This document shows, one piece after another, positions 1 to 8,092 of a stretch of DNA of 64,000 bases (positions are counted from its first letter, which is position 1; the number at the start of each line of letters is the position of its first letter). Source of the stretch: DASYTH01 sp035942955 (GTDB lineage: Bacteria; Actinomycetota; Actinomycetes; Mycobacteriales; Pseudonocardiaceae). The notes under the pieces were generated by a model. That model made no database searches, had not been told where the DNA came from, and saw only the letters and a list, made by a program, of their open reading frames with translations. The position numbers and the translations under genes were made by a program. The stretch is taken from assembly GCF_035942955.1 (NCBI RefSeq), contig NZ_DASZCQ010000075.1, positions 36,991-100,990 of the forward strand, in the 5' to 3' direction.

Positions 1-161
1 GGCTGATCGGCGTCTGGCGGGCCGGCCCGCTGCGCGCCGCGCTCCCGGCGGAGCCGGCCGGCCGCTCGCTGCGGGCGGTGCTGGGCGCCCTGCCGTTCGT
101 GGAGGTGCCCGCGGAGCCGGGGGAGGCCGCGGACGTGGACACCCCGGACGATCTGCCCTAG
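1..161 (+). CDS. C-terminal end of a MobA-like nucleotidyltransferase (5' cut by window)
   Basis: The reading frame starting at base 3 is open from the window edge and stops with TAG at 159-161, giving the last 52 residues of a protein. The tail ends with DVDTPDDLP, the 'D-V-D-T-P-x-D-L' ending typical of MobA-like and other glycosyl/nucleotidyltransferase-fold enzymes that transfer NMP to molybdopterin or related substrates. The body is alanine/proline-rich, as in actinobacterial members. The catalytic N-terminal half lies outside the window, so the substrate cannot be judged. The gene stops 75 bases before the moxR start and is probably not part of that operon. Confidence 0.55.
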   Translation, partial: LIGVWRAGPLRAALPAEPAGRSLRAVLGALPFVEVPAEPGEAADVDTPDDLP

Positions 162-236
162 CTCACAGCCGTCATACCGCTGATCCGGTGTCCTGTAACA
201 GGGAACGTGTGCACCCACCACGAGGAGGTTGGCAAG

Positions 237-1289
237 TTGACCGAGCCCGCGGGCGACGTGCCCCCGACCAGCACGCCGGCGCGCGACGCCCAGCTGCTCG
301 AGCGAACCGTGTTCGAGGTCAAGCGGGTGATCGTCGGGCAGGACCGCCTGGTGGAGCGGATGCTGGTGGGTCTGCTGTCCAAGGGCCACCTGCTGCTCGA
401 GGGCGTGCCCGGCGTGGCCAAGACGCTGGCCGTGGAGACGTTCGCGCGGGTGGTCGGCGGCTCGTTCTCCCGGGTGCAGTTCACCCCCGACCTGGTGCCC
501 GCCGACATCCTCGGCACCCGGATCTACCGGCAGGGCAAGGAGAGCTTCGACGTCGAGCTCGGCCCGGTGGTGGCCAACTTCGTGCTCGCCGACGAGATCA
601 ACCGGGCGCCGGCCAAGGTGCAGTCGGCGATGCTCGAGGTGATGGCCGAGCGGCACGTGTCGATCGGCGGCCAGACCTTCCCGATGCCCGACCCGTTCCT
701 GGTGCTGGCCACCCAGAACCCGATCGAGAACGAGGGCGTCTACCCGCTGCCCGAGGCGCAGCGCGACCGGTTTCTGTTCAAGATCATCGTGGACTACCCG
801 ACCGCCGAGGAGGAGCGGGAGATCGTCTACCGGATGGGCGTGAACCCGCCGGAGCCGCACCAGGTGCTCACCCCGGCCGAGCTGGTCCGCCTGCAGGGCG
901 TCGCGTCCACCGTCTTCGTGCACCACGCGCTGGTCGACTACGCGGTGCGGCTGGTGCTGGCCACCCGCACCCCCGGCGAGCACGGGCTCACCGACGTCGC
1001 CGGCTGGGTCGCCTACGGCGCGTCCCCGCGGGCCAGCCTCGGCATCGTCGCCTCCTCGCGCGCGCTGGCCCTGGTCCGCGGCCGCGACTACGTGCTGCCG
1101 CAGGACATGGTCGACGTCATCCCGGACGTGCTGCGGCACCGGCTGGTGCTGTCCTACGACGCGCTGGCCGACGGCGTGCCGATCGACCACATCATCACCA
1201 GGGTGATGCAGACCGTGCCGCTGCCCCAGGTGTCGGCGCGGCCCCAGGTCGGCCACGCGGCGCCGGTGGGTGTGTCCGGCCGGCCATGA
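237..1289 (+). CDS. moxR: MoxR-family AAA+ ATPase
   Basis: A 350-residue cytoplasmic AAA+ ATPase of the MoxR class, chaperone-like enzymes that usually act with VWA-domain partners. Walker A is GVPGVAKT (about residues 56-63), Walker B is LADE (about 117-120), and the sensor-1 segment ATQNP and a lid domain follow. I chose the TTG at 237 because GAGGAGG at 222-228 sits 8 bases upstream; a GTG at 207 in frame has no comparable ribosome site. The stop overlaps the next start (ATGA at 1286-1289), so the DUF58 partner is translationally coupled. From memory, sequence and gene order closely match mycobacterial Rv1479 (moxR1)-Rv1480-Rv1481. The substrate is unknown. Confidence 0.93.
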   Translation: MTEPAGDVPPTSTPARDAQLLERTVFEVKRVIVGQDRLVERMLVGLLSKGHLLLEGVPGVAKTLAVETFARVVGGSFSRVQFTPDLVPADILGTRIYRQGKESFDVELGPVVANFVLADEINRAPAKVQSAMLEVMAERHVSIGGQTFPMPDPFLVLATQNPIENEGVYPLPEAQRDRFLFKIIVDYPTAEEEREIVYRMGVNPPEPHQVLTPAELVRLQGVASTVFVHHALVDYAVRLVLATRTPGEHGLTDVAGWVAYGASPRASLGIVASSRALALVRGRDYVLPQDMVDVIPDVLRHRLVLSYDALADGVPIDHIITRVMQTVPLPQVSARPQVGHAAPVGVSGRP

Positions 1290-2233
1290 GCCGCGACAAG
1301 CGTGAGAAGAAGCGCCCGCGCTGGGCGCCGCCGATCCTGCAGGGCGACCGGATGGAGGCGGGCCTTCGGCTGCTCGAGCTGGACGTGCGGCGCAAGCTCG
1401 ACGGGCTGCTGCAGGGCAATCATCTCGGTCTGGTGCCCGGCCCCGGCTCGGAGCCGGGGGAGGCGCGGACCTACCAGCCCGGCGACGACGTGCGGCGGAT
1501 GGACTGGGCGGTCACCGCCCGCACCACGGTCCCGCACATCCGGGAGACCGTCGCCGACCGGGAGCTGGAGACCTGGATCGTGGTGGACCTGTCGCCCAGC
1601 CTGGACTTCGGCACCGCGGCGTGCGAGAAGCGCGACCTCGTGGTGTCCGCGGTCGCCGCGGTCGCGCACCTGACCGGCGGTGGCGGCAACCGGATCGGCG
1701 CGGTGATCGCCACCGGGGACCGCACGATCCGGCTGCCGGCCCGCGGCGGGCTGGCCTACGCGCGCGGGCTGGTGCGCCAGGTCGCCATGACGCCGCGCGC
1801 GCCGGAGGGCACCCGCGGCGATCTGGCCGACGCGGTCGAGCAGCTGCGCCGGCCACCGCGCAGGCGCGGGCTCGCGGTGATCATCTCCGACTTCCTGGGG
1901 CCGACCACCTGGCAGCGGCCGCTGCGCGCGCTGGCCGCCCGGCACGACCTGATCGCCATCGAGGTGCTCGACCCCCGGGACATCGACCTGCCGGACGTCG
2001 GCACCGTCGTGCTGGCCGACCCGGAGACCGGCCGGCAGCGCGAGGTGCACGCGTCCGCGTTGCTACGCAAGGAGTTCGGCGCCGCGGCGGCCGAGCATCG
2101 GGCTGAGGTGGCGGCCGCGATCCGGCGCGCCGGCGGAGGTCATCTGGTGCTGCGCACCGACTCGGACTGGATCGCCGACACCGTCCGGTTCGTCGTCGCC
2201 CGCAAGCGCCGGTGGTCGGGAGGAGTGGCCTGA
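1286..2233 (+). CDS. DUF58 domain protein of the MoxR operon
   Basis: A 315-residue protein with the DUF58 core (roughly residues 50-140, including a segment reading 'YQPGDDVRRMDW') followed by a degenerate VWA-like fold. DUF58 proteins are the standard middle member of moxR-DUF58-VWA operons and are thought to bridge the ATPase and the membrane VWA protein; the exact activity is not known. No transmembrane segment is evident, so it is probably cytoplasmic or membrane-peripheral. It starts at the ATG inside ATGA shared with moxR, and its TGA (2231-2233) shares its last base with the next ATG. The three genes therefore form one tightly coupled unit. Confidence 0.92.
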   Translation: MSRDKREKKRPRWAPPILQGDRMEAGLRLLELDVRRKLDGLLQGNHLGLVPGPGSEPGEARTYQPGDDVRRMDWAVTARTTVPHIRETVADRELETWIVVDLSPSLDFGTAACEKRDLVVSAVAAVAHLTGGGGNRIGAVIATGDRTIRLPARGGLAYARGLVRQVAMTPRAPEGTRGDLADAVEQLRRPPRRRGLAVIISDFLGPTTWQRPLRALAARHDLIAIEVLDPRDIDLPDVGTVVLADPETGRQREVHASALLRKEFGAAAAEHRAEVAAAIRRAGGGHLVLRTDSDWIADTVRFVVARKRRWSGGVA

Positions 2234-3225
2234 TGTTCGGACTGAGCCTGCAGCGCTTCAGCTCGCCGTGGTGGTTCCTGCTGCTCGTGGTGATCGCCGG
2301 GCTGGCCCTCGGGTACATCGTGGTGCAGCGGTTGCGCCGCAAGCGAATGATGCGCTTCACCAACCTGGAGCTGCTGGACAAGGTGATGCCGCGCAAGCCG
2401 AGCCGGTGGCGGCACCTGCCGGCGATCGTGCTGGTCGGAGCGCTCGTCCTGCTGACCACCGCGATGGCCGGGCCGACGGCCGAGCAGAAGGTGCCGCGCA
2501 ACCGGGCGACCGTGCTGCTGGTGATCGACGTGTCGCTGTCCATGCAGGCCACCGACGTCAAGCCGACCCGGCTGGACGCGGCGAAGGTGGCCGCGAAGTC
2601 GTTCACCGAGGGCCTCACGCAGGGGATCAACCTCGGCCTGATCTCCTTCGCCGGCACCGCGACGGTTCTGGTCGGGCCGACCACCGACCGCCAGCCGGTG
2701 ATCAAGGCCATCGACGGGCTGCGGCTGGCCCAGTCCACCGCCACCGGTGAGGCGATCTTCGCCGCGCTGCAGTCGATCGAGAGCTTCTCCCAGGTGGTCA
2801 GCGGGCCGGAGGGGCCGCCCCCGGCGCGGATCGTGCTGATGACCGACGGCAAGCAGACCATTCCCACACCCAACGGCGAGGACCCCCGCGGCGCCTTCAC
2901 GGCGGCCCGCGCGGCGGCCGAGCGGAAGATCCCGATCTCCACGATCTCGTTCGGCACCGAGCAAGGCGAGGTCTCGATCGACGGCAAGGATCAGCTCGTC
3001 CCGGTCGACGACGAGTCGATGCGCGAGATCGCCCGGCTGTCCGGCGGCGAGTTCTACAAGGCCGCCACCGCCGAGCAGCTCCGCTCGGTCTACGACACCC
3101 TGGGTGAGCAGATCGGCTATGAGATCAAGGACGCCGACGCCAGCCGGCCGTGGCTGATGCTCGGCACGCTGGCCGCCCTGATTGCCGCCGGCAGCGCCCT
3201 CATGATCAGCCAACGCATACCCTGA
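2233..3225 (+). CDS. Membrane-anchored VWA protein (BatA-like) of the MoxR operon
   Basis: A 330-residue membrane protein with hydrophobic segments at about 13-31 and 62-80, a von Willebrand factor A domain whose metal-binding MIDAS motif reads DVSLS (99-103), a TDG segment further on, and a final transmembrane helix near the C-terminus (about 305-325). This 2TM-VWA-TM layout is that of BatA/aerotolerance-type proteins and of mycobacterial Rv1481. The VWA domain should bind a divalent cation and a protein partner, with the MoxR ATPase remodelling the complex. The ATG at 2233 uses the last base of the DUF58 stop codon, which makes coupling near certain. It is the last gene of the moxR unit; a 115-base gap precedes fabG. 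Confidence 0.92.
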   Translation: MFGLSLQRFSSPWWFLLLVVIAGLALGYIVVQRLRRKRMMRFTNLELLDKVMPRKPSRWRHLPAIVLVGALVLLTTAMAGPTAEQKVPRNRATVLLVIDVSLSMQATDVKPTRLDAAKVAAKSFTEGLTQGINLGLISFAGTATVLVGPTTDRQPVIKAIDGLRLAQSTATGEAIFAALQSIESFSQVVSGPEGPPPARIVLMTDGKQTIPTPNGEDPRGAFTAARAAAERKIPISTISFGTEQGEVSIDGKDQLVPVDDESMREIARLSGGEFYKAATAEQLRSVYDTLGEQIGYEIKDADASRPWLMLGTLAALIAAGSALMISQRIP

Positions 3226-3340
3226 GCTGGACAACGCATAACTAACCTGACTACTACAGTGGATCCCCGATATTCCACCCCGGACGGTCCAGATAATCTC
3301 AACGCGCGTGGGGTTGACTCGAAGGGTGCGAGGAGAACGC

Positions 3341-4045
3341 GTGGGACGGTCTGTTCTGGTCACCGGTGGTAACCGCGGAATCGGGTTGGCGATCGCCCGC
3401 GCGTTCGCCGCGCAGGGCGACAAAGTGGCGATCACGCATCGGGGATCCGGTGTCCCGGAGGGACTGTTCGGGGTTCGCTGCGACGTCACCGACACGGCGC
3501 AGATCGACGCCGCGTTCGGTGACGTGGAGGACGCCCACGGCCCGGTCGAGGTGCTCGTGTCCAACGCCGGCATGACCGATGACACGCTGCTCATGCGGAT
3601 GGGCGAGGAGCAGTTCACTCGAGTGCTCGACGCCAACCTCACCGGCGCGTACCGGGTCGCCAAGCGGGCCTGCCGGGGAATGCTCAGGGCGCGCTGGGGT
3701 CGGATGATCTTCATCTCCTCCGTCAGTGGGATGGCGGGTTCACCGGGTCAGGTGAACTACGCCGCGAGCAAGGCCGGCCTGATCGGCCTTGCCCGATCGA
3801 TCACCCGCGAGCTGGGCTCCCGCAGCATCACCGCCAACGTGATCACCCCGGGTTTCATCACGACCGACATGTCCGCCGCCGTGACCGACGAGCGCCGCGA
3901 CCAGATCCTCACCCAGGTACCCGCCGGCCGGTACGGCGAGCCCGACGAGGTGGCCGCCGCGGTAACGTTCCTTGCCTCGGACGCCGCCGGCTACATCACG
4001 GGAGCCGTGCTGCCGGTCGACGGCGGCCTTGGCATGGGCCACTAA
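3341..4045 (+). CDS. fabG: 3-oxoacyl-ACP reductase (FabG/MabA-type)
   Basis: A 234-residue short-chain dehydrogenase that reduces 3-oxoacyl-ACP to 3-hydroxyacyl-ACP with NADPH in FAS-II. The dinucleotide motif is TGGNRGIG (8-15), the NAG motif reads SNAG, and the catalytic Ser-Tyr-Lys set is visible as ISS (about 126-127), Tyr140 and Lys144 in YAASK. The start is the GTG at 3341, with AGGAG at 3331-3335; a longer in-frame start at 3308 lacks a ribosome site. It lies 20 bases upstream of inhA, the same fabG1(mabA)-inhA pairing that in mycobacteria feeds long-chain acyl (mycolate) synthesis. Whether this strain makes mycolates is not shown here; the pair may serve ordinary FAS-II. Confidence 0.95.
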   Translation: MGRSVLVTGGNRGIGLAIARAFAAQGDKVAITHRGSGVPEGLFGVRCDVTDTAQIDAAFGDVEDAHGPVEVLVSNAGMTDDTLLMRMGEEQFTRVLDANLTGAYRVAKRACRGMLRARWGRMIFISSVSGMAGSPGQVNYAASKAGLIGLARSITRELGSRSITANVITPGFITTDMSAAVTDERRDQILTQVPAGRYGEPDEVAAAVTFLASDAAGYITGAVLPVDGGLGMGH

Positions 4046-4065
4046 CGACTCCCGGGAGGCACCGC

Positions 4066-4833
4066 GTGGCGGGACTGCTCGACGGCAAGCGTCTGCTCAT
4101 CACCGGCGTGATCACCGACTCGTCGATCGCGTTCCACACCGCCAAGGTGGCCCAGGAACAGGGCGCCGACGTCGTGCTGACCGGGTTCGGCCGGATGAGC
4201 CTTGTGGAGCGGATCGCCGCCCGGCTGCCGCAGACCCCGCCCGTGCTCGAGCTGGACGTCACCAACACCGAGCACCTCGACGGCCTCGCCGACCGGGTCG
4301 CCGAGCACGTCGACGGCCTCGACGGCGTGCTCCACTCGATCGCCTACGCGCCCCCGTCCTGCCTCGGCGAGGCCTTCCTCGACGCGCCATGGGAGGACGT
4401 CGCCACCGCCGTCCAGGTGTCCGCCTACTCGCTGAAGTCCCTCGCGGTGGCGTGTCTTCCGCTGATGAAGTCGGGCGGCTCGATCGTCGGCCTCGACTTC
4501 GACGCCCGCATCGCCTGGCCCGCCTACAACTGGATGGGCGTCGCCAAGGCGGCGCTGGAGTCCACCGCCCGCTACCTGGCCCGCGAGTTGGGCCCGCAGG
4601 GCATCAGGGTCAACCTCGTCGCCGCCGGCCCGCTGGGGACGATGGCCGCCAAGTCCATCCCCGGCTTCAACCAGCTCCGCGACGCCTGGGGTGAGCGCGC
4701 CCCCCTCGGCTGGGACACCGCCGACGCCACCCCGGTCGCCAAGTCGATCTGCGCACTCCTCTCTGACTGGCTCCCCGCCACCACGGGCTCCATGGTCTGG
4801 GTCGACGGCGGAGTTCACGCCCTGGGCATGTAG
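4066..4833 (+). CDS. inhA: NADH-dependent enoyl-ACP reductase (InhA/FabI)
   Basis: A 255-residue enoyl-ACP reductase catalysing the last reduction of the FAS-II cycle. The N-terminus (about residues 4-40) is very close to mycobacterial InhA as I recall it. The catalytic pair is Tyr154 and Lys161 within AYNWMGVAK, and the cofactor loop is GVITDSSIAF (14-23). The start is GTG 4066, with GGGAGG at 4053-4058. Compared with M. tuberculosis InhA, the pocket stretch after the conserved Ser (here Ser91) reads I-A-Y-A instead of I-G-F-M, so inhibitor and chain-length properties may differ; this comparison is from memory. The 3' end overlaps the convergent DUF397 gene by 19 bases. Confidence 0.95.
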   Translation: MAGLLDGKRLLITGVITDSSIAFHTAKVAQEQGADVVLTGFGRMSLVERIAARLPQTPPVLELDVTNTEHLDGLADRVAEHVDGLDGVLHSIAYAPPSCLGEAFLDAPWEDVATAVQVSAYSLKSLAVACLPLMKSGGSIVGLDFDARIAWPAYNWMGVAKAALESTARYLARELGPQGIRVNLVAAGPLGTMAAKSIPGFNQLRDAWGERAPLGWDTADATPVAKSICALLSDWLPATTGSMVWVDGGVHALGM

Positions 4834-5063
4834 GCGACAAATCGCCGCCACGCCGGCACATCGAAGGTCAGCACCGGTCCCCCGACGTTCTTGGAGTCGC
4901 GGACGAATGTGGCCGCATCCAGCGCGACCTCGACACAGTCGCTTCCGACCCCTCCCTGGCTGTGGCTGCTCTTTCTCCACGCGGACGCATCAAGCGCCAC
5001 CTCGACGCAGTTACTGTTGATACCGCCGCTAAAGCTGCTTTTCCTCCAGTCGGTCCGGGGCAT
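4815..5063 (-). CDS. DUF397 protein with a duplicated N-terminal motif
   Basis: An 82-residue protein of the actinobacterial DUF397 family, small partners of XRE/DUF5753 regulators. The usual motif (WRKSS-S...CVEVA) occurs twice, at about residues 5-25 and 29-50, followed by one C-terminal half (RDSKNVGG...WRRFVA), so it looks like a one-and-a-half-copy DUF397. The start is the ATG at 5063, lying 35 bases inside the end of the upstream regulator gene, which suggests coupled translation. The 3' end runs 19 bases into the inhA stop region on the other strand. DUF397/XRE pairs act in development or behave like toxin-antitoxin modules; here the partner is broken, so the function is uncertain. Confidence 0.8.
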   Translation of the reverse strand: MPRTDWRKSSFSGGINSNCVEVALDASAWRKSSHSQGGVGSDCVEVALDAATFVRDSKNVGGPVLTFDVPAWRRFVAYMPRA

Positions 5064-5792
5064 CCGGGTCAGCTCGCTGTCGGTCGTAGTCGTTTGCCAG
5101 GGTGGCAAGCCACTCCCGAGATTCTCGCTCATCGAGGGCAATATTCGCGATGACCGGTATCAAAGTGCGGTAGCCCTCGACGTACTGCGGGTCTTCCAAG
5201 AACAACCCGCTGAAGTACCCGTCAAGATAGACCAATGGCTGGTGGTCGACGTACTGAAACAGGCGAAATGCCCCGCCGAACGTGTGTCGAGCATCGTTCA
5301 ATGCCGGGACCACCCTTATGTTCACCTGCGGCAATCCGTCAAGCAGCAGCGACTTCGGCACTTGGTCGTGCATGATCGTCGGATTGCCGACCACCGGCCG
5401 AAGAGCCGCTCGTGCACGAAGAACGTGAACAGCGCGGGGTGCGGTCGGTGCAGGACTTGTTGCCGGTCCGTCCTGACCAGCACCGCAAGCTCGATGTCGT
5501 CGTATGGGTAGACCGGGTCCGTGTCGGCGCACGAAGTGGCCGAGCCCGGGCTCGGCTTCGCGGCACATGCGTGCAGCTCGGCGCCGTAGATGCCATATAC
5601 CCCACAGAACGCGAGATAGATGATCACATCGACCTCGCTGAGATGGAGATGGCCGAGTTCGGCCCGCGAGATCGTCGTCGTCGACCAGCCGAGCTCCTGA
5701 CTCAGCTCGGTCTCGGTCAGGCCGGCGGCCTCGCGGAAACTCCACTCCAACGGATCATCCGCGCGGCGGCTGGCCACCGGCGCAATGGTCAC
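5029..5792 (-). pseudogene. Degenerate XRE-family regulator (HTH + DUF5753), frameshifted
   Basis: The first frame starts at GTG 5792, overlapping the stop of the preceding gene (GTGA), and encodes an XRE helix-turn-helix (REAAGLTETELSQELGWS, residues 20-37). It then passes directly into the middle of a DUF5753 domain (VRTDRQQVLHRPHPALFTF). Compared with typical family members, about 70 residues between the HTH and this point are missing. Near base 5394 the frame must shift (equivalent to loss of one base) to continue with VVGNPTIMHDQV and an intact DUF5753 C-terminus ending at 5029. The regulator is therefore probably non-functional unless the shift is a sequencing error. It would have paired with the downstream DUF397 gene. 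Confidence 0.7.
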
Positions 5793-8092
5793 CGGCCGCC
5801 GGCAAGCAGGTAGTCGAGCGCGGCGAGAAACTCGTGGGCCGGCTGGCCGAGGTCGCGTTCGCGGGCGGCCAGATACTCCGGGGTTCGCATCGCCGGCAGG
5901 GCATGGCGGGCGATGGCGACGGCGTCCTCGTAGCGGCCGGTGAGCTGGTAGGCCTGGATCAGCTCGGTGGCGGCCTTGGCCTGCTCGACGAACGTGCCGG
6001 GGTCGGTGCGGTCGCCGGCGAGGTCGGCGAGGAAGCCGTACACCGCGGCCGCGGCGTCGAGCCGGCGGGCGTCGACGCTGAGGCACACGGCCTGGTATCC
6101 GCGGCGGGCGCAGTCGTGCCGCAGCTCGGCCGCAACGCCGGGACGGGCCATGGCATGCCGCAGTGCCCGCAGCGCGGCATCGCGCACCCGCGGCCGGGGC
6201 AGCGCGATGCTGTCCAGCACGACGGCGAAGCCGGGCACGTGCACCGGCGCCGAGACTTCGGACTGCACGGGCGGGACGGGCGTCGCGGCAAGGAGCGCGA
6301 GGATGTCGTCGGTGTGCCGGTCGACGAACGAGCCCGGCTCGATCTTCGAGTGCATGACACCGATGTGCGTCATGGCCACCGCCATCAACCACGTTTGCCC
6401 GTCGGTGGTGTGCTGCCCGGACTCGATGACCGTGCGCAGGCCCGCGGACGCCGTCGCCTCCGCGGACGCCGAGTCGCCCAGCGTGTGGTAGCGCTTGGCG
6501 ATGTTGTTGTCGATCACCGCGCCGACCCCGATCCGTTGGGTGAGGTCAGTCAGATGCGGGAGATGCTCGCGCGCGGTGAGGAGGTCCTGTAGTGCTGAGC
6601 GGGTGCGGCCGGCCCGGTCGGCGATGCGGGACCGCACGATCAGGGACTCCACGAGCGAGGGGCAGGCGTCCTGGGTGATTTCGTGCAGCAGCGTGGCGCC
6701 CTCACAGGCGTCGTCGATGAGTTGGGCCGCGGTCTCGCCGTCCGCGGCCTGCTCGGCGAATCGTGCCCAGCCGAGGAGTTTGTCGGTGACGAAGCTGAGG
6801 TCGCGTGACCCGGTGACCAACGCCTCGGGGACCCGGACCGACCGGTACAGCTCGACGACCTTCCGCAACGCGGTGAGCAGCTCCCCGACCGGGACGTTGC
6901 CCGCGGTTGCGACCGCGCGTGCCTGGGTCAGCAGCGCCTCGACGTGCGTCTCGACCAACGCGCCGCCGGACAGCGACGACATCGTGCCGGACGACTCGGC
7001 GGCGGCCCTGGCCCGAGCCAGGTACGTCTCGGCCTGCTCGAGCGCCAGCGACCGGCGGGCGAGCACGGTCAACGCCTTGACGTGCATCGGGAGGTAGCGG
7101 TCGCGGTCGGCGTCCACCAGCTCCTGGGTGAGCTCCGTCAGTTGGGTGAGCTCGGCGACGGCGGCGGGGTCACCCTCGTCGGCGAGATCGGCCAGCGCCA
7201 GCCGGGTGCCCACCAGAGCCGCCACCATGGCATCCCGGTCGACCGGCTGGAGATAGGCGAGCACCTCGCCGGGCTGGAGGCCGATCTCGTCGCGCTTGCC
7301 GCGTGCCACCGCGTCGGCCAGGATCAGCGCATCGGCCTGGGTGGCCGGGATCCGTGCGTTGACGCCCCGCACGTACCACGCCGGGTCGTCGAGGAGCCGC
7401 TCGAACAGCTCCCGCGCCAGCGCGAACTGCGTGCGGGCCTCGTCGTTCCGGCCGGCCCGCAGGAGCCGGTTGGCCAGCGCGTGGTGCGCGATGGCGACGT
7501 CGGCACAGGGCGATCCGAGGCAGGCGAACAGCTCGGCGCGCACGTACCTGGCCGCGGTCTCGACCGCCGCGGCGTGGTCCCCGTTCTCGGCCTGGCAGCG
7601 GGACAGCACCCGCAGCGCGTTGGGCGCGACCGCGGCGACCGTGTAGCTGACCGTCCCGTCGAGCCCGGCCAGGTCGACGGCCTCGCGTGCGATCGGGAGC
7701 GCCTGGCGGGGCGCGCCGATCTCGAGGAGCGACTCGGCCCGGTGGGCCAGCAGGGTGATCCGCTCCGCGACGTCGGCGGGCTCGGCCGGCGCGTCGAGCG
7801 CGAGCAGCCGGTCGAGCACGGTGTCGGCGAGGAAGCGCAGCGCGGCGCTGTCGACCGGCAGCAGCTCGCGGACGACGGCGAGCTGGTCGGCGTCCAGCTC
7901 TCTGGCCACTGCCGTCAGCACCTCGGCCATCGGCTGCCCCGTGGCGATCGCCACCCGCATCGCCGGTCGCAGCGAACCGGGCAGGCCGCGCCGAACCGCC
8001 GCCGCCAGCGCGTCCATGTGGTGCGGCTCCCGCTGCGCGAGGCGGGTCAGCACGGTCAGCGCGTGCTCGGTCTGCCCGTCACTGAACCGCAT
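5789..8092 (-). CDS. Large helical-repeat (TPR-like) protein paired with a STAND NTPase
   Basis: A 767-residue, almost wholly alpha-helical, alanine/leucine/arginine-rich protein. Repeated units such as 'A...A..L...G...EA' and 'RYHTLGDSASAEA' indicate TPR-like repeats across most of its length. No enzymatic motif or membrane segment is visible. The start is the ATG at 8092, which lies 14 bases inside the end of the upstream NTPase gene; longer in-frame extension would run deep into that gene. The pair looks like a STAND-type NTPase whose sensor repeats are on a separate polypeptide. The stop overlaps the GTG start of the degenerate XRE gene. The function is unknown; a conflict/defence or signalling role is inferred from architecture only. 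Confidence 0.75.
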   Translation of the reverse strand: MRFSDGQTEHALTVLTRLAQREPHHMDALAAAVRRGLPGSLRPAMRVAIATGQPMAEVLTAVARELDADQLAVVRELLPVDSAALRFLADTVLDRLLALDAPAEPADVAERITLLAHRAESLLEIGAPRQALPIAREAVDLAGLDGTVSYTVAAVAPNALRVLSRCQAENGDHAAAVETAARYVRAELFACLGSPCADVAIAHHALANRLLRAGRNDEARTQFALARELFERLLDDPAWYVRGVNARIPATQADALILADAVARGKRDEIGLQPGEVLAYLQPVDRDAMVAALVGTRLALADLADEGDPAAVAELTQLTELTQELVDADRDRYLPMHVKALTVLARRSLALEQAETYLARARAAAESSGTMSSLSGGALVETHVEALLTQARAVATAGNVPVGELLTALRKVVELYRSVRVPEALVTGSRDLSFVTDKLLGWARFAEQAADGETAAQLIDDACEGATLLHEITQDACPSLVESLIVRSRIADRAGRTRSALQDLLTAREHLPHLTDLTQRIGVGAVIDNNIAKRYHTLGDSASAEATASAGLRTVIESGQHTTDGQTWLMAVAMTHIGVMHSKIEPGSFVDRHTDDILALLAATPVPPVQSEVSAPVHVPGFAVVLDSIALPRPRVRDAALRALRHAMARPGVAAELRHDCARRGYQAVCLSVDARRLDAAAAVYGFLADLAGDRTDPGTFVEQAKAATELIQAYQLTGRYEDAVAIARHALPAMRTPEYLAARERDLGQPAHEFLAALDYLLAGGR

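Noticed and set aside
188..2233. A 681-codon open frame covering moxR and DUF58
   Set aside because: Only the part from ATG 1286 is a real gene; upstream it is the high-GC shadow of moxR in another frame.
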